DNA from: Streptomyces aurantiogriseus
GTDB taxonomy: Bacteria > Actinomycetota > Actinomycetes > Streptomycetales > Streptomycetaceae
Length of the DNA stretch: 64,000 nucleotides
NCBI RefSeq assembly: GCF_014649375.1
Contig: NZ_BMSX01000001.1
Coordinates: 248,001 to 312,000, forward strand
Direction: 5' to 3'
Shown here: positions 1 to 8,360 of the stretch, piece after piece
Layout: every line of letters starts with the position of its first letter
Position numbering within the stretch: the stretch's first letter is position 1
The notes under the pieces: model-generated
What the model was told of the DNA's origin: nothing
The model's input: the letters and a program-made list of their open reading frames with translations, nothing else
The model's database searches: none
Position numbers and translations under genes: made by a program

Positions 1-943
1 GCGCGAGCCGGGCCAGCACTTCCGTCAGGCGCTCACAGGCCCCCTCGATTTCCCGGAGCGTGCGGTTCCGCTCGGTGACGACCGCCGACAGCACAAGAGC
101 AGTCAGGGACACGGTGCCGTTGAAGGCCTGCAGGATGACCATCTGGGCGAGGAGATCGTGACCGGAGAAGGGCCCCGAGCCGGTGGCCCCCGCGTCGACG
201 GCGATCACGGAGGCGATCAGCACGCAGGGCGCTGCGCCGAGCAGCTGGAAGCGGAAGGCCGCCCAGATCAGGAAGGGTCCGACGAGGAAGAGAAGGTTGA
301 CCCTGCTGTGGGTGGCCACCAGGGAGACCGCTGCCGTGCCGCCCAGCAGGGCCGCCGCCTCGGCCCAGCGCAGGACGGACACCCCGCGCGGCCATCGGGC
401 GGTGCGCAGGGCCAGCAGGAACGGGGCGACGACCAGGACACCCATCGCGTCACCCGTCCACCACACCGACCAGGTCGGCCAGAAGTCCTGGGCCGTCAGC
501 GCGCCGGAGGCCACCAGTACCCCCGTGCCGACCGTCGCGCTGATCACCATGCCGATCAGGGCCCCGAGGAAGACCAGCGCCAGGGCGTCCCGCAGCCGGT
601 CGAGAGCGGTACGGAATCCCACCCGCCGCAGGAGAAGGCAGGCGCACACCGGCGCGACCGTGTTGCCGACCGTGATGGCGAGCACGGGGAGGATCGACGG
701 CCCGAGCGTCACGTTCACCAGGAACGCGCCGAGCGCGACGGCCGGCCAGGCACGAAGGCCCCACAGCAGCAGGACGACGAGCGCGATGCCGGTGGGCGGC
801 CAGAACGGTGTGACCTGCCCTCGCACCAGTTGCTGCTGCAACCCGATCCTGGCGCTGACGTAGTAGGCGGCCACGACGGCAGCCAGCCGCAGACCCTCGG
901 CGGCGTACGGCTTCAGCCGCGCGCCGCGCGCCGCGTCGGTCAT
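1..943 (-). CDS. MASE1-domain membrane sensor protein (3' end outside window)
   Basis: Reading the minus strand from an ATG at 943 gives about 314 residues without a stop, so the C-terminus lies beyond base 1. The N-terminal part matches the MASE1 integral membrane sensory domain: a helix ending in YYVSARIG, then QVTPFWPPTGIAL, which is the hallmark stretch after the first helix, and about eight hydrophobic segments. It ends in the charged linker VTERNRTLREIEGACERL, which normally leads into a cytoplasmic output domain (histidine kinase, GGDEF/EAL or SpoIIE). The output type cannot be seen here. The ATG overlaps the stop of the small upstream gene (ATGA), suggesting translational coupling. 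Confidence 0.82.
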   Translation of the reverse strand, partial: MTDAARGARLKPYAAEGLRLAAVVAAYYVSARIGLQQQLVRGQVTPFWPPTGIALVVLLLWGLRAWPAVALGAFLVNVTLGPSILPVLAITVGNTVAPVCACLLLRRVGFRTALDRLRDALALVFLGALIGMVISATVGTGVLVASGALTAQDFWPTWSVWWTGDAMGVLVVAPFLLALRTARWPRGVSVLRWAEAAALLGGTAAVSLVATHSRVNLLFLVGPFLIWAAFRFQLLGAAPCVLIASVIAVDAGATGSGPFSGHDLLAQMVILQAFNGTVSLTALVLSAVVTERNRTLREIEGACERLTEVLARLA

Positions 944-1152
944 CCCGGCCTGCCCCGGCGGGCCTGCCGGAGCAGAGGTGCCGCACCGGCGTCGTCCAGG
1001 CCGTGCCTGCCGCTCACCCCGGCGCGTGCGTCGGCGAGCTCGCTCGTGACCGGGTCGAAGCCCAGGAACGTACAGGTCACGGACAGCCCGGAATCCAGGG
1101 CGACGGACACGTCGTCGTGGCCACCGGACGAGGCGGTGCGGCGGTGCGGCAT
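940..1152 (-). CDS. small hypothetical protein coupled to the MASE1 gene
   Basis: A 70-residue reading frame starts at an ATG at 1152 that has GGAG nine bases upstream. An in-frame ATG at 1188 lacks a good ribosome binding site. The stop overlaps the start of the MASE1 gene by the ATGA arrangement, which supports a real two-gene unit. The protein contains a hydrophobic-polar core (DVSVALDSGLSVTCTFLGFDP) that could form a small beta domain, then a basic tail. I do not recognise a family. It may be a short regulator or partner of the sensor; this is inference from position only. Confidence 0.5.
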   Translation of the reverse strand: MPHRRTASSGGHDDVSVALDSGLSVTCTFLGFDPVTSELADARAGVSGRHGLDDAGAAPLLRQARRGRPG

Positions 1153-1535
1153 GGCATCACGCTCCGTGATCCTTCGGAGTTGCGCCATATATCCACTTTC
1201 GCATCAGCTCCCCCACCACGAACTGCCGAGCCCCTGCCAGGCGTTCGCCCGAACGGACGCTCGGCCGCGCCCCCGAGCGGCACGTGCGGCACCGCTCCTT
1301 CCGTGCCGCAGCCGAGGGCCGGATCCGCCGGAGCCGGACGGCCATGGAGCCCCATCGGGCCTGGTCGCGCCCGCCCCACGAGTCCCGCTTTTCCCTCGAT
1401 GCACACGCAGCGTCACGGATCGTCCCGTTTGCGGCCGTGCCGACACCCCCATAACTTCAGGTCGTCGGATTATCCCGATAGTGCCGATATGACGCGCATG
1501 TCGGCACTCCCCCCGTGACACCGGAAGGAACATCC

Positions 1536-2018
1536 ATGTCGGTGATGACCGGAACCCAACCCCTCCAGCAGTACGGCGCGCAGTTCGGCGGTCAGCAGCA
1601 GGGCGGTCAGCAGCAGGGCCCGCAGCAGATCGCCCAGCTGGTCCAGCAGACCATCCAGCAGGCGTGCCAGCAGACGGCCCAGCAGGTCGCGCAGCAGGTG
1701 CAGCAGACGATCCAGCAGATCCAGCAGATCCAGCAGCAGCTGCAGCAGCAGCCGGGCATGGCCCAGCAGGCGCACCCGTACCTGGCTGTGGCGCTGCACC
1801 GCGCGCTGCACTCGGGCATCCGTCACGCGGTTGAGCAGTCCGTGCAGCAGGCGCTGCCGACCGCGATCGTGTCGCTGCTCCAGCAGAGCCAGCAGGGTCA
1901 GCAGGGCCAGCAGGGCCAGCAGCAGTGGGGCGGTGGGTTCGGCCAGCAGTTCCCGCAGTACCAGCAGCAGCCCGGCTTCGGCTTCGGCCAGATGGGTCAG
2001 CCGTTCGGTATCGGCTGA
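1536..2018 (+). CDS. glutamine-rich low-complexity protein
   Basis: The product has 160 residues, of which a little over one third are glutamine. The ATG at 1536 has GGAAGG seven bases upstream; an in-frame GTG at 1515 is less likely. Residues about 8-75 follow a pattern of one or two hydrophobic residues followed by QQ, which could form a Q-lined amphipathic helix or coiled coil. A short normal segment (HPYLAVALHRALHSGIRHAVEQ) follows, then more QQ repeats and a G/F/Q-rich tail (GFGFGQMGQPFGIG), which looks prion-like or phase-separation-prone. No signal peptide or membrane segment is visible. It precedes the degenerate subtilase gene on the same strand, with a hairpin between them. The function is unknown. 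Confidence 0.75.
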   Translation: MSVMTGTQPLQQYGAQFGGQQQGGQQQGPQQIAQLVQQTIQQACQQTAQQVAQQVQQTIQQIQQIQQQLQQQPGMAQQAHPYLAVALHRALHSGIRHAVEQSVQQALPTAIVSLLQQSQQGQQGQQGQQQWGGGFGQQFPQYQQQPGFGFGQMGQPFGIG

Positions 2019-2037
2019 CCTCCCAGGGCAGCGTGAT

Positions 2038-2071
2038 GCGGTGCGCCCGGAGCAGTTTCCGGGCGCACCGC
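2038..2071 (+). terminator. hairpin after the glutamine-rich gene
   Basis: A perfect 13-bp inverted repeat (GCGGTGCGCCCGG / CCGGGCGCACCGC) with an 8-base loop begins 20 bases after the stop codon at 2018. No long T-run follows, as is usual in Streptomyces. It probably ends or attenuates transcription into the next gene. Confidence 0.65.
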
Positions 2072-2167
2072 CTCACCGTGGAAGCGGTCCCCCGTGGAAG
2101 CGCCGGCTGCCCCGTCACCCGGATCAGAAGCACGAGTTACGACGTAGGCGTGGTGAAGGTGGACGTG

Positions 2168-3907
2168 ATGGTCAAGGAAAAGCCCGCAAACAGCCGCGCG
2201 AGCGGGTCCGGCGGTGGCGCGGGAGCCGGCGGCCCCGGCCCCGAGGACAAAGAGAGGGCACCGGGCACGAAAGGCGCGCGGTCACCGCTCACGGTGCAGC
2301 CGCGCCGGGAGCGGTACATGGTGACACCGCTGCCGCGGCATCTGCTCCCACCCGGAGTGCCCGAACTCAGCATGGACGCGGTGTGTGACCAGCTGGACCG
2401 GATGCCCGAGGTCACCGTGACCCGCAGACTCCGGCCGTCGGAGAAGCTGCAGTCGGCCGGGCTGCCCCTCTCCTGCCCGGAGATCGCGGTCGTCGAGGCA
2501 CCCGACACCCAACTGCCGGCGATGCGGACCCTGCACGTACACATCGAGCCGGACCTGCCGCTGTCCGCAGCGGGAATCGCCGCTGGGCCGGCCGCCGGGG
2601 TCCTGCCGCTGCGCGATCCGGGGCTCGTCATGCCGCTGGAGCAACCCGTGGAGGTCTCGCTGCGTGTCTGCGGCCCGGAAGGGGAACCGCTGGCCGGCGC
2701 CGGAGTGTTCCTGCTCGGGTCGTCGTGGCCCGGCCAGGGCGTCACCGGTGCCGACGGGACGGTCACCGTCACGCTGACCACGGACACCGTGGGCTCCATT
2801 CAGTCCCTGTACGTCCGGCCCGTGAGCGGTTACGCCGACCGCTGGATCAATCGTCCGGACCTGTCGGTGAGCGACGAGAACCTCGTCACCCTCGCGCCGC
2901 TGGCCAAGTTGTACCCGGGGCTGGAGGAGAGACAGCAGTACGGCTGGGGCCAGCAGGCCATGCGGCTGGACCGGCTGCCTCCCACGTTCCGTGCCTTCGG
3001 GATCAAGGTCGCGGTCATCGGCTCGGGTGTCGCCGCCGAGCATCCCGATCTGAAGCAGCGGGTGCGCAACGGGGTCGATCTCGTCCGCGGCACGGAGGAG
3101 GGCTGGGCCCACGACACGGTGGGCACCGGTACCCACGCGGCGGGTGTCATCGCCGGCGCGGACACCGGCAAGGGCGTCATCGGCACCGCGGTCGACGCCG
3201 AGATCGAGGTCTGCCAGGTGCTGCCCGACGGCTGCTTCAGCGACCTGATCGCCGCCCTGGACCACTGCATCGAACGCGAGGTCGACGTCGCACACATCTC
3301 CGTGGCAACGCCGTACCCGTCGGCCCTGGTCTCGCGCAAACTGGCCGACGCCAACGCGGTGGGCATCGCCTGCGTCGCCCCGGCCGGCGACTCGGGCGGA
3401 CCGATCTGCTTCCCGGGTTCACTGCCCACCGTGTTCGCCGTGGGGGCGATCGGAGTCTTCGGGTCCTTCCCCCCGGACTCCTCCCAAGCCACCCATGTGG
3501 GCCCGCAGCTGACACCGGAAGGGTTGTTCGCCGCTCCGTTCAGCTGCTACGGCCCCGGAGTCGACGCGGCCGCCCCCGGCGTGGCCGTCCTGTCGTGCTC
3601 GCCGCAAGGCGGATACGCGGCGCTCGACGGCACCGGCACGGCCGCGGCCCACGTCACCGGTCTCGCGGCCCTCGTCCTCGCCCACCACGAGGACTTCCAC
3701 GGCCAGCTGCTCCCCCGCGGACCCGGCCGGGTGCGGCACCTGTTCGAGATCATCGCCGCCAGCTGCCGCCCGCTGGCCGCCCCGGGCACCATGGAGGCGG
3801 CACGCCTCGGACACGGCCTGCCCGACGCCCTCACCGCCCTCGGCCTGGCGCCCGGAGTGCAGCTCGCTCCGGCCCTGTCCCCTTATGCCCCCTCCATGGC
3901 CGGTTAG
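2168..3907 (+). CDS. subtilisin-fold (S8) protein lacking all catalytic residues, probable pseudoprotease
   Basis: The product is 579 residues from the ATG at 2168, which has GAAGG upstream; an ATG at 2318 is an alternative. There is no signal peptide, so it is probably cytoplasmic. Residues about 1-150 are unassigned. Residues about 160-230 look like a beta-sandwich of the carboxypeptidase-regulatory/Big type (GEPLAGAGVFLLG). From about 278 on there is a clear S8 fold, but the catalytic positions are changed: Asp motif VIGSGV (Gly285), His motif GTGTHAAG (Thr320), oxyanion Asn motif PAGDSGG (Asp), Ser motif DGTGTAAAHVTG (Gly490). The reading frame is intact and codon use is normal, so it looks maintained as a binding or scaffold protein, not decaying. 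The neighbouring glutamine-rich protein is a possible partner by position only. Confidence 0.85.
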   Translation: MVKEKPANSRASGSGGGAGAGGPGPEDKERAPGTKGARSPLTVQPRRERYMVTPLPRHLLPPGVPELSMDAVCDQLDRMPEVTVTRRLRPSEKLQSAGLPLSCPEIAVVEAPDTQLPAMRTLHVHIEPDLPLSAAGIAAGPAAGVLPLRDPGLVMPLEQPVEVSLRVCGPEGEPLAGAGVFLLGSSWPGQGVTGADGTVTVTLTTDTVGSIQSLYVRPVSGYADRWINRPDLSVSDENLVTLAPLAKLYPGLEERQQYGWGQQAMRLDRLPPTFRAFGIKVAVIGSGVAAEHPDLKQRVRNGVDLVRGTEEGWAHDTVGTGTHAAGVIAGADTGKGVIGTAVDAEIEVCQVLPDGCFSDLIAALDHCIEREVDVAHISVATPYPSALVSRKLADANAVGIACVAPAGDSGGPICFPGSLPTVFAVGAIGVFGSFPPDSSQATHVGPQLTPEGLFAAPFSCYGPGVDAAAPGVAVLSCSPQGGYAALDGTGTAAAHVTGLAALVLAHHEDFHGQLLPRGPGRVRHLFEIIAASCRPLAAPGTMEAARLGHGLPDALTALGLAPGVQLAPALSPYAPSMAG

Positions 3908-3952
3908 GGCCGCCGGCGGATCGTCCCGCGGACGCGGGGCCCGGCACGTCAC

Positions 3953-3987
3953 GAACGGCACCCATCCCGACGGGACGGGTGCCGTTC
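3953..3987 (+). terminator. hairpin downstream of the pseudo-subtilase
   Basis: Inverted arms GAACGGCACCC (3953-3963) and GGGTGCCGTTC (3977-3987) enclose a further CCC/GGG pair. The position, 46 bases after the stop codon at 3907, fits a factor-independent terminator without a U-tract. Confidence 0.6.
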
Positions 3988-4167
3988 GGCTTGCCGCCGG
4001 ACTCGCAGCCCCCGCACAAGCCCCGAGAATCCCCGCAGGAGCCTCACACAGACTGCACTCAGCCTTTCGAAGGCGTCGTTAGTGTTACAGGCCGCTCGAT
4101 CCCACGTACGAACGTGACCGGGCCGTGGCCTGGCGGGTCGACGGCATGTCAACTCAGGAAGACGCAG

Positions 4168-5085
4168 ATGGACTACTGCTCCTCGTGTCACCGGCATCTC
4201 AACGGCGCCCTGGTGTGTCCCGGATGCGGCGCCTACGCCCCGGACATCGCCCCGGCCACCGCCGACGGCCGTATCGTCCCGGCCCCGGTCAGCACGGTGG
4301 TGCTGGGTGCGGCGGCCGCCGCCGCGCCGAAGTCCACGGCCTGGGACTCGTGGCAGGACGGCCGACCCGGTGACGAAGCGGACGCCGCGGCGCTCCGGTT
4401 CGGCGGCGAGGAGACGGCCCCGCCGAGCGACCCGTCCGTCGATCTCGACGATGCGCCGACCGCGCCTCAGGGACGGGCGGCACGGCGTCGCCAGCTCGCC
4501 CGCTGGAAGAAGAACCAGCGCCGGGCCGTGGTCGCGACCGCCGTCGCACTCGTCGGTGGCGGTCTGACCCTGGCCTCGATGGACCGGCAGTCCGGCGACC
4601 GGACCCAGGCGGCCACGGCGCCGGAGGACCCGGGCGGAAGCGCGGTCGAGGAACAGACGGCGCAGGACTCCCGCCCGACGACGACACAGCCCGACACGCA
4701 CCGCTCCTCGCCCACGGCTCCCGCGCGGACACCCTCGTCCGACACCCCGCGCCGGCAGTACGCGAACGCCTCGCTCCCGACCACGCCGTCACACGCCCAG
4801 CCGGACGCCGCCGCCGCTCCTCGTACGGCGGCGGTGTCGGGCCCGCAGCCGCAGTCCACCGCCGGCTCCTCCGGCGGAACGGTGTCCGACGGCACCGACA
4901 GCGGCAACGGCAGCCACACGGCGAACTCGGCGGCTGCGCAGAGGTCCGCGGCCACCGCCACCGACGCCACGAACCCGGGAACCACGGGCCCGGGAACCAC
5001 GGACCCGGGAGCGTCTCAGGCGAGCCCCGCGCCCGCCGCGACCTCACCGTCGGAGGTCTGCCTGCTCGTGCTGTGCCTCGGCTGA
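4168..5085 (+). CDS. SCO2400-type zinc-ribbon protein with one membrane segment
   Basis: The 305-residue product starts at ATG 4168 with AGGAAG seven bases upstream. The N-terminus is a short zinc ribbon, CSSCHRHLNGALVCPGCG, with two CxxC pairs. A basic stretch (GRAARRRQLARWKKNQRR) at about 107-124 precedes a single transmembrane helix (AVVATAVALVGGGLTLA). The remainder, about 160 residues, is a Ser/Thr/Pro/Ala-rich linker ending in the hydrophobic tail EVCLLVLCLG. This layout corresponds to proteins named SCO2400 family in Streptomyces annotation. The zinc ribbon faces the cytoplasm if the positive-inside rule holds. The molecular role is not known. The 3' end overlaps the convergent methyltransferase gene by 42 bases. 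Confidence 0.75.
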   Translation: MDYCSSCHRHLNGALVCPGCGAYAPDIAPATADGRIVPAPVSTVVLGAAAAAAPKSTAWDSWQDGRPGDEADAAALRFGGEETAPPSDPSVDLDDAPTAPQGRAARRRQLARWKKNQRRAVVATAVALVGGGLTLASMDRQSGDRTQAATAPEDPGGSAVEEQTAQDSRPTTTQPDTHRSSPTAPARTPSSDTPRRQYANASLPTTPSHAQPDAAAAPRTAAVSGPQPQSTAGSSGGTVSDGTDSGNGSHTANSAAAQRSAATATDATNPGTTGPGTTDPGASQASPAPAATSPSEVCLLVLCLG

Positions 5086-5886
5086 CGTGACGGCCAGGGG
5101 GGAGCGGCTGACGCGTATCTTCGACTGGCCGTGCGGGCGTTCCTCCCAGTCCTCCATGAAGCGGGCATGCAGGCCGTGCTTGCGGGCCAGGGCCAGAAGG
5201 GTCTCGGTGCGGTAGTAGAAGTCCTCGCGCAGCACTTGGTGTTCGGTGCCCTCGGTGCGGTCGAAGGTGAAGTCGAAGAACCCGGTGTCGGTCAGCACGC
5301 GCCCGACGTGGGCGAGGCACTCCTCGATGACGTCCAGCGGCGAGTGGGAGAAGACGCTGTGCGCGTGAACGACGTCGAAGTGGTCGCTGGGCAGGAAGTC
5401 CAGGGTGAGGTCGCCGGTGATGGTCAGGTGCGGCAGCTTCTCCTGGAGGCGGCGCTCGGCGAGGGTCTGCTTGGCGGCGATGAGGATGTCGGGCGATATG
5501 TCGATGCCGTAGTAGTGGCCGCTGTCGAGGTGGTCGATGAAGCGCCAGCCGCCGCGCAGGTTGCCGCAGCCGATGTCGAGCATGCGGTGTCCGGGGCGCA
5601 GCCCGTGCTCGACGAGGTAGTCGAACTGCATCTGCCCGAGCGCCAGCCAGCGGTCGTGGGTCTGACTGCCGACCGCGGCCTCCGGGTTGCGGCGGGTGTC
5701 CGAGGCCATGACGGCCCGGTAGTAGCCGACGTGGTCGGGGTGCTTCAGGCGAAGCCAGGCGTCCCTCCCGGCGCGGCGGAGGTACGGGGCGACGCGGCCG
5801 GGATGGCGCAGGGCGTAGCCGACCTTGTGGGTGAGGGCGGCGCGGTTGTTGCGCAGTTTCTTCGGTGACCTGGCGTCAGCGGGCAT
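5044..5886 (-). CDS. class I SAM-dependent methyltransferase
   Basis: The product is 280 residues, from an ATG at 5886 with GGAGG ten bases upstream. The S-adenosylmethionine site is clear: motif I MLDIGCGNLRGG near residue 100, YYGIDISPD as motif II, and FDVVHAHSVFSH as the post-II region. The N-terminal 60 residues are basic and helical (LRHPGRVAPYLRR, LRLKHPDHVGYY). The substrate cannot be told from sequence. The gene is convergent with the SCO2400-type gene and about 110 bases downstream of nothing transcribed in the same direction, so it is probably a single-gene unit. Confidence 0.85.
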   Translation of the reverse strand: MPADARSPKKLRNNRAALTHKVGYALRHPGRVAPYLRRAGRDAWLRLKHPDHVGYYRAVMASDTRRNPEAAVGSQTHDRWLALGQMQFDYLVEHGLRPGHRMLDIGCGNLRGGWRFIDHLDSGHYYGIDISPDILIAAKQTLAERRLQEKLPHLTITGDLTLDFLPSDHFDVVHAHSVFSHSPLDVIEECLAHVGRVLTDTGFFDFTFDRTEGTEHQVLREDFYYRTETLLALARKHGLHARFMEDWEERPHGQSKIRVSRSPLAVTSAEAQHEQADLRR

Positions 5887-5997
5887 GGTGAAGCGACCTC
5901 CGTACGAGAGCGGCCCTGAAGAAGGGGGCCGATGGCAAGGTGGACCGGGCGCAGGCGGCCCCGGTGAGGGGATGACAGATGCGGTGGGGTGGCGCGG

Positions 5998-6954
5998 TCA
6001 GACGCGGCGGCGCAGCAGGAGGAGGGTGGCGGCCGTGAGCAGGAGGGCGAGGCCGCCGAGGACGGCGGTGTCGGTCCACTGGAAGGTCCAGTAGTCGCCG
6101 GCCGGGTTGGCCTCGTAGAAGCGGGCGACGTAGCCGTGCCGGTCCATGCACTCCCTGAGCTCGGCGCCCGAGGGGAAGGGGCAGTTCATCACGTCGTCAC
6201 GGCGGCCGGAGGCAGTGATCAGGCCGTAGTGGCTGGCCGACCACTTCTCGCCCATGGGCGGCTTGGGGGTGCTGCCGGCGCTGGTGTAGAGATGCGGCGG
6301 GACCAGCAGGCGGGTCCTGTGCGTCCACTCCAGCAGGAGGGTCGTCGCCCCGGTCACCAGGAGGGTGAGGCCCATGGCGGCCAGGACCCGGCGGGCCAGC
6401 AGACCCAGCAGCGTGCCGGCCGCCAGGCCGAACAGGGCGGCGGCCACGACGCGCGGGCCCGAGCCGCTCAGGGCCGTGTTCTCGTACCAGAACAGGCCGT
6501 AGCTCCGGTCCGCGGCCGGCCGCCACCACCATGCGAACACTCCTGCGAGCGCGCCGGAGACGGCCACCGTGGTCACCGCGGCGAGCGCCGTCCGGGAGGC
6601 GAACCACTGGCCGCGGCTCACGCCCTGGGCGAGGACCATGCGGTGCGTGCCCAGTTCCCGGTCGCGGCCCAGCAGGGGGGCGCCCCAGAAGACGCCGATG
6701 ATGACGGGCAGGGCGATGTTCAGCGCGCCGAGGTACTTCAGCGGCTCGACGTCCAGCAGCAGGGGCAGGCCGGTGTCGGACTGCGTGCAGTACAGCGGCC
6801 CGGTGTCGCAGTGGTCGAACAGCCCGCTGCGCAGGGCGTCCAGCATGCCCGAGCGGGAGTACGCGGCGATCGCCGCGGCGAGGGCCAGTACGGCCGCGCC
6901 GACGCAGACCAGCACCCGCTGCTGACGCCAGGCGAGCCAGAGGGAGCCTTTCAC
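5998..6954 (-). CDS. ABC transporter permease
   Basis: The product is 318 residues with about six membrane segments, the first at LVCVGAAVLALAAAIAAY and the last at TAVLGGLALLLTAATLLLL close to the C-terminus. It contains a large non-membrane loop (about 225-285). It starts at a GTG (6954) that overlaps the TGA of the ATP-binding gene, so it is translationally coupled to it. With the GntR regulator upstream it forms a three-gene unit of the YtrABC type. Such transporters in Gram-positive bacteria are linked to cell-envelope stress; the substrate here is unknown. Confidence 0.85.
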   Translation of the reverse strand: MKGSLWLAWRQQRVLVCVGAAVLALAAAIAAYSRSGMLDALRSGLFDHCDTGPLYCTQSDTGLPLLLDVEPLKYLGALNIALPVIIGVFWGAPLLGRDRELGTHRMVLAQGVSRGQWFASRTALAAVTTVAVSGALAGVFAWWWRPAADRSYGLFWYENTALSGSGPRVVAAALFGLAAGTLLGLLARRVLAAMGLTLLVTGATTLLLEWTHRTRLLVPPHLYTSAGSTPKPPMGEKWSASHYGLITASGRRDDVMNCPFPSGAELRECMDRHGYVARFYEANPAGDYWTFQWTDTAVLGGLALLLTAATLLLLRRRV

Positions 6955-7862
6955 GCCGCTGCCTCCGTCCGCTCGGCGTCGGCCGGGCGCACCGTGTCGC
7001 CGGCCTGGAGGTAGCCGATCAGGACGTCCTCCAGCCTGGGCCGCAGGACGTGCCAGTCGCCGCGCAGCGGTCCGCGCTGCCGTACCAGGGCGGTCACCTG
7101 TCTGCCACTGGCCCGGCGCTGTACGACGGTGTGCGGTCCGGCCAGGGCGTCGGCCTGGTCGGCGTGTCCGGTCACCAGGGTGTGGCTCTCGCGCACGGTG
7201 TCGGCGTCCTCGCTCAGCTCGACGCGGCCGTCCCGCAGCACCAGCACCCAGTCGCAGGTCTGCTCCAGTTCGGGCAGGACGTGCGAGGACAGCACGATGC
7301 TCGTGCCGCGCTCGGCGGCCTCGGTCATCAGCGTCGCCATGATCTCGCCTCGTGCCACGGGGTCGAGGTCGGCCATCGGCTCGTCGAGCAGCAGCAGTTC
7401 GGGCCGCTTGCCGAGCGCCAGGGCGAGCGCGACGCGGGTGCGCTGCCCGGGGGACAGCTCGCCGACGCGGGCGGTAAGCGGGATGCCACCCTCGCGGACG
7501 GTCCGCTCGGCGGCCGCCCGGTCCCACACGGAGTTCAGTTTCTCGCCCATCCGCAGGGTGTCCGCCACGGTGAAGCGGGGATAGAGCGGTTTGTCCTGGG
7601 TGAGCAGGGCGACCCTGGCGCGGGCCTCGGGTGTGCCCGGTACGGCGTCCAGTACGCGCAACTCCCCGGTGCCGGCGCGCAGCAGGCCACCGGCCAGGTG
7701 CAACAGGGTGCTCTTGCCGGCGCCGTTGCGTCCGACGAGAGCGGTGATGCGGCCGCTGGGCACGGTGAACCCGCAGTCCCGCAGGGCCCAGCCGCCCCGC
7801 GCCCGGTACCGGAATCCGAGTCCCGTGGCGCGCAGCGCGGCCGGCGCGTCAGGCCCGGTCAT
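6951..7862 (-). CDS. ABC transporter ATP-binding protein
   Basis: The 303-residue product has a Walker A motif GRNGAGKST near residue 43, a signature LSPGQRTRVALALAL, a Walker B LLLLDEPMADLD and a switch histidine in VLSSHVLPE. This is the nucleotide-binding subunit energising the adjacent permease. Its start overlaps the stop of the GntR gene by ATGA (7859-7862) and its stop overlaps the permease start. The C-terminal 80 residues, after the switch region, form a small accessory domain typical of the ABC-2 and bacitracin-type ATPases. Confidence 0.92.
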   Translation of the reverse strand: MTGPDAPAALRATGLGFRYRARGGWALRDCGFTVPSGRITALVGRNGAGKSTLLHLAGGLLRAGTGELRVLDAVPGTPEARARVALLTQDKPLYPRFTVADTLRMGEKLNSVWDRAAAERTVREGGIPLTARVGELSPGQRTRVALALALGKRPELLLLDEPMADLDPVARGEIMATLMTEAAERGTSIVLSSHVLPELEQTCDWVLVLRDGRVELSEDADTVRESHTLVTGHADQADALAGPHTVVQRRASGRQVTALVRQRGPLRGDWHVLRPRLEDVLIGYLQAGDTVRPADAERTEAAA

Positions 7863-8290
7863 GCGTCCTCCTCTTTCCGCTCCCGGTCGCCCGGGGTGTT
7901 GCTGTGTCGCTCGTTGTCGTAGGTGTCCAGGGCGGCGGTGACCAGGGCCAGGATGTCGGCCCGTTCCAGACCCGCCGCCCGTGCGCGTGCCGTCCAGTCG
8001 GTGAGTTCCGCGCGCAGCGGCGAGTCGTCCTCGGCGCCGGGCCGCGCGAGCGACCGCGTCACGAAGGTGCCCAGCCCGCGGCGCAGTTCGACCAGGCCGG
8101 CCTGCTCCATGTCGCGGTAGGCCCGGAGCACGGTGTTGGGGTTGATGGCGGTCGCCGCCACCACCTCCTTGGCCGTGGGCAGCTTGTCCCCGACCTTCAA
8201 CGTGCCCATCCGGAGCGCCCGTTCGGTCTGCTCGACGATCTGCACGTAGGCCGGTACGCCGCTGCCACGGTCGATCCGGTACTCGACCAC
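7859..8290 (-). CDS. GntR-family (YtrA subfamily) transcriptional regulator
   Basis: The 143-residue protein is short for the GntR family, as is usual for the YtrA group. It has a winged helix-turn-helix (GDKLPTAKEVVAATAINPNTVLRAYRDMEQAG, quoted only as positions about 33-64) and the short dimerising tail. I chose GTG 8290, giving VVEYRIDRG, because family members start at this point and GGAAGG lies a few bases upstream. The alternative GTG is at 8302. It heads an operon with the ABC transporter and most likely represses it; the divergent intergenic region holds a candidate operator. Confidence 0.88.
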   Translation of the reverse strand: MVEYRIDRGSGVPAYVQIVEQTERALRMGTLKVGDKLPTAKEVVAATAINPNTVLRAYRDMEQAGLVELRRGLGTFVTRSLARPGAEDDSPLRAELTDWTARARAAGLERADILALVTAALDTYDNERHSNTPGDRERKEEDA

Positions 8291-8313
8291 GTCACCTTCC
8301 ACCGTTTTCAGTG

Positions 8314-8341
8314 TGCTTCCATTAATGAATTAGTACAAGCA
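8314..8341. promoter_or_regulatory. candidate YtrA-type operator between divergent genes
   Basis: The 28-bp stretch has TGCTT and AAGCA at its ends and the AT-rich core ATTAATGAATTAGTAC. It stands out in the GC-rich context and lies 24 bases upstream of the GntR start. The symmetry is imperfect. Binding by the GntR protein is inferred from position. Confidence 0.5.
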
Positions 8342-8360
8342 TGGTGGAGGCGTCGCCGGA

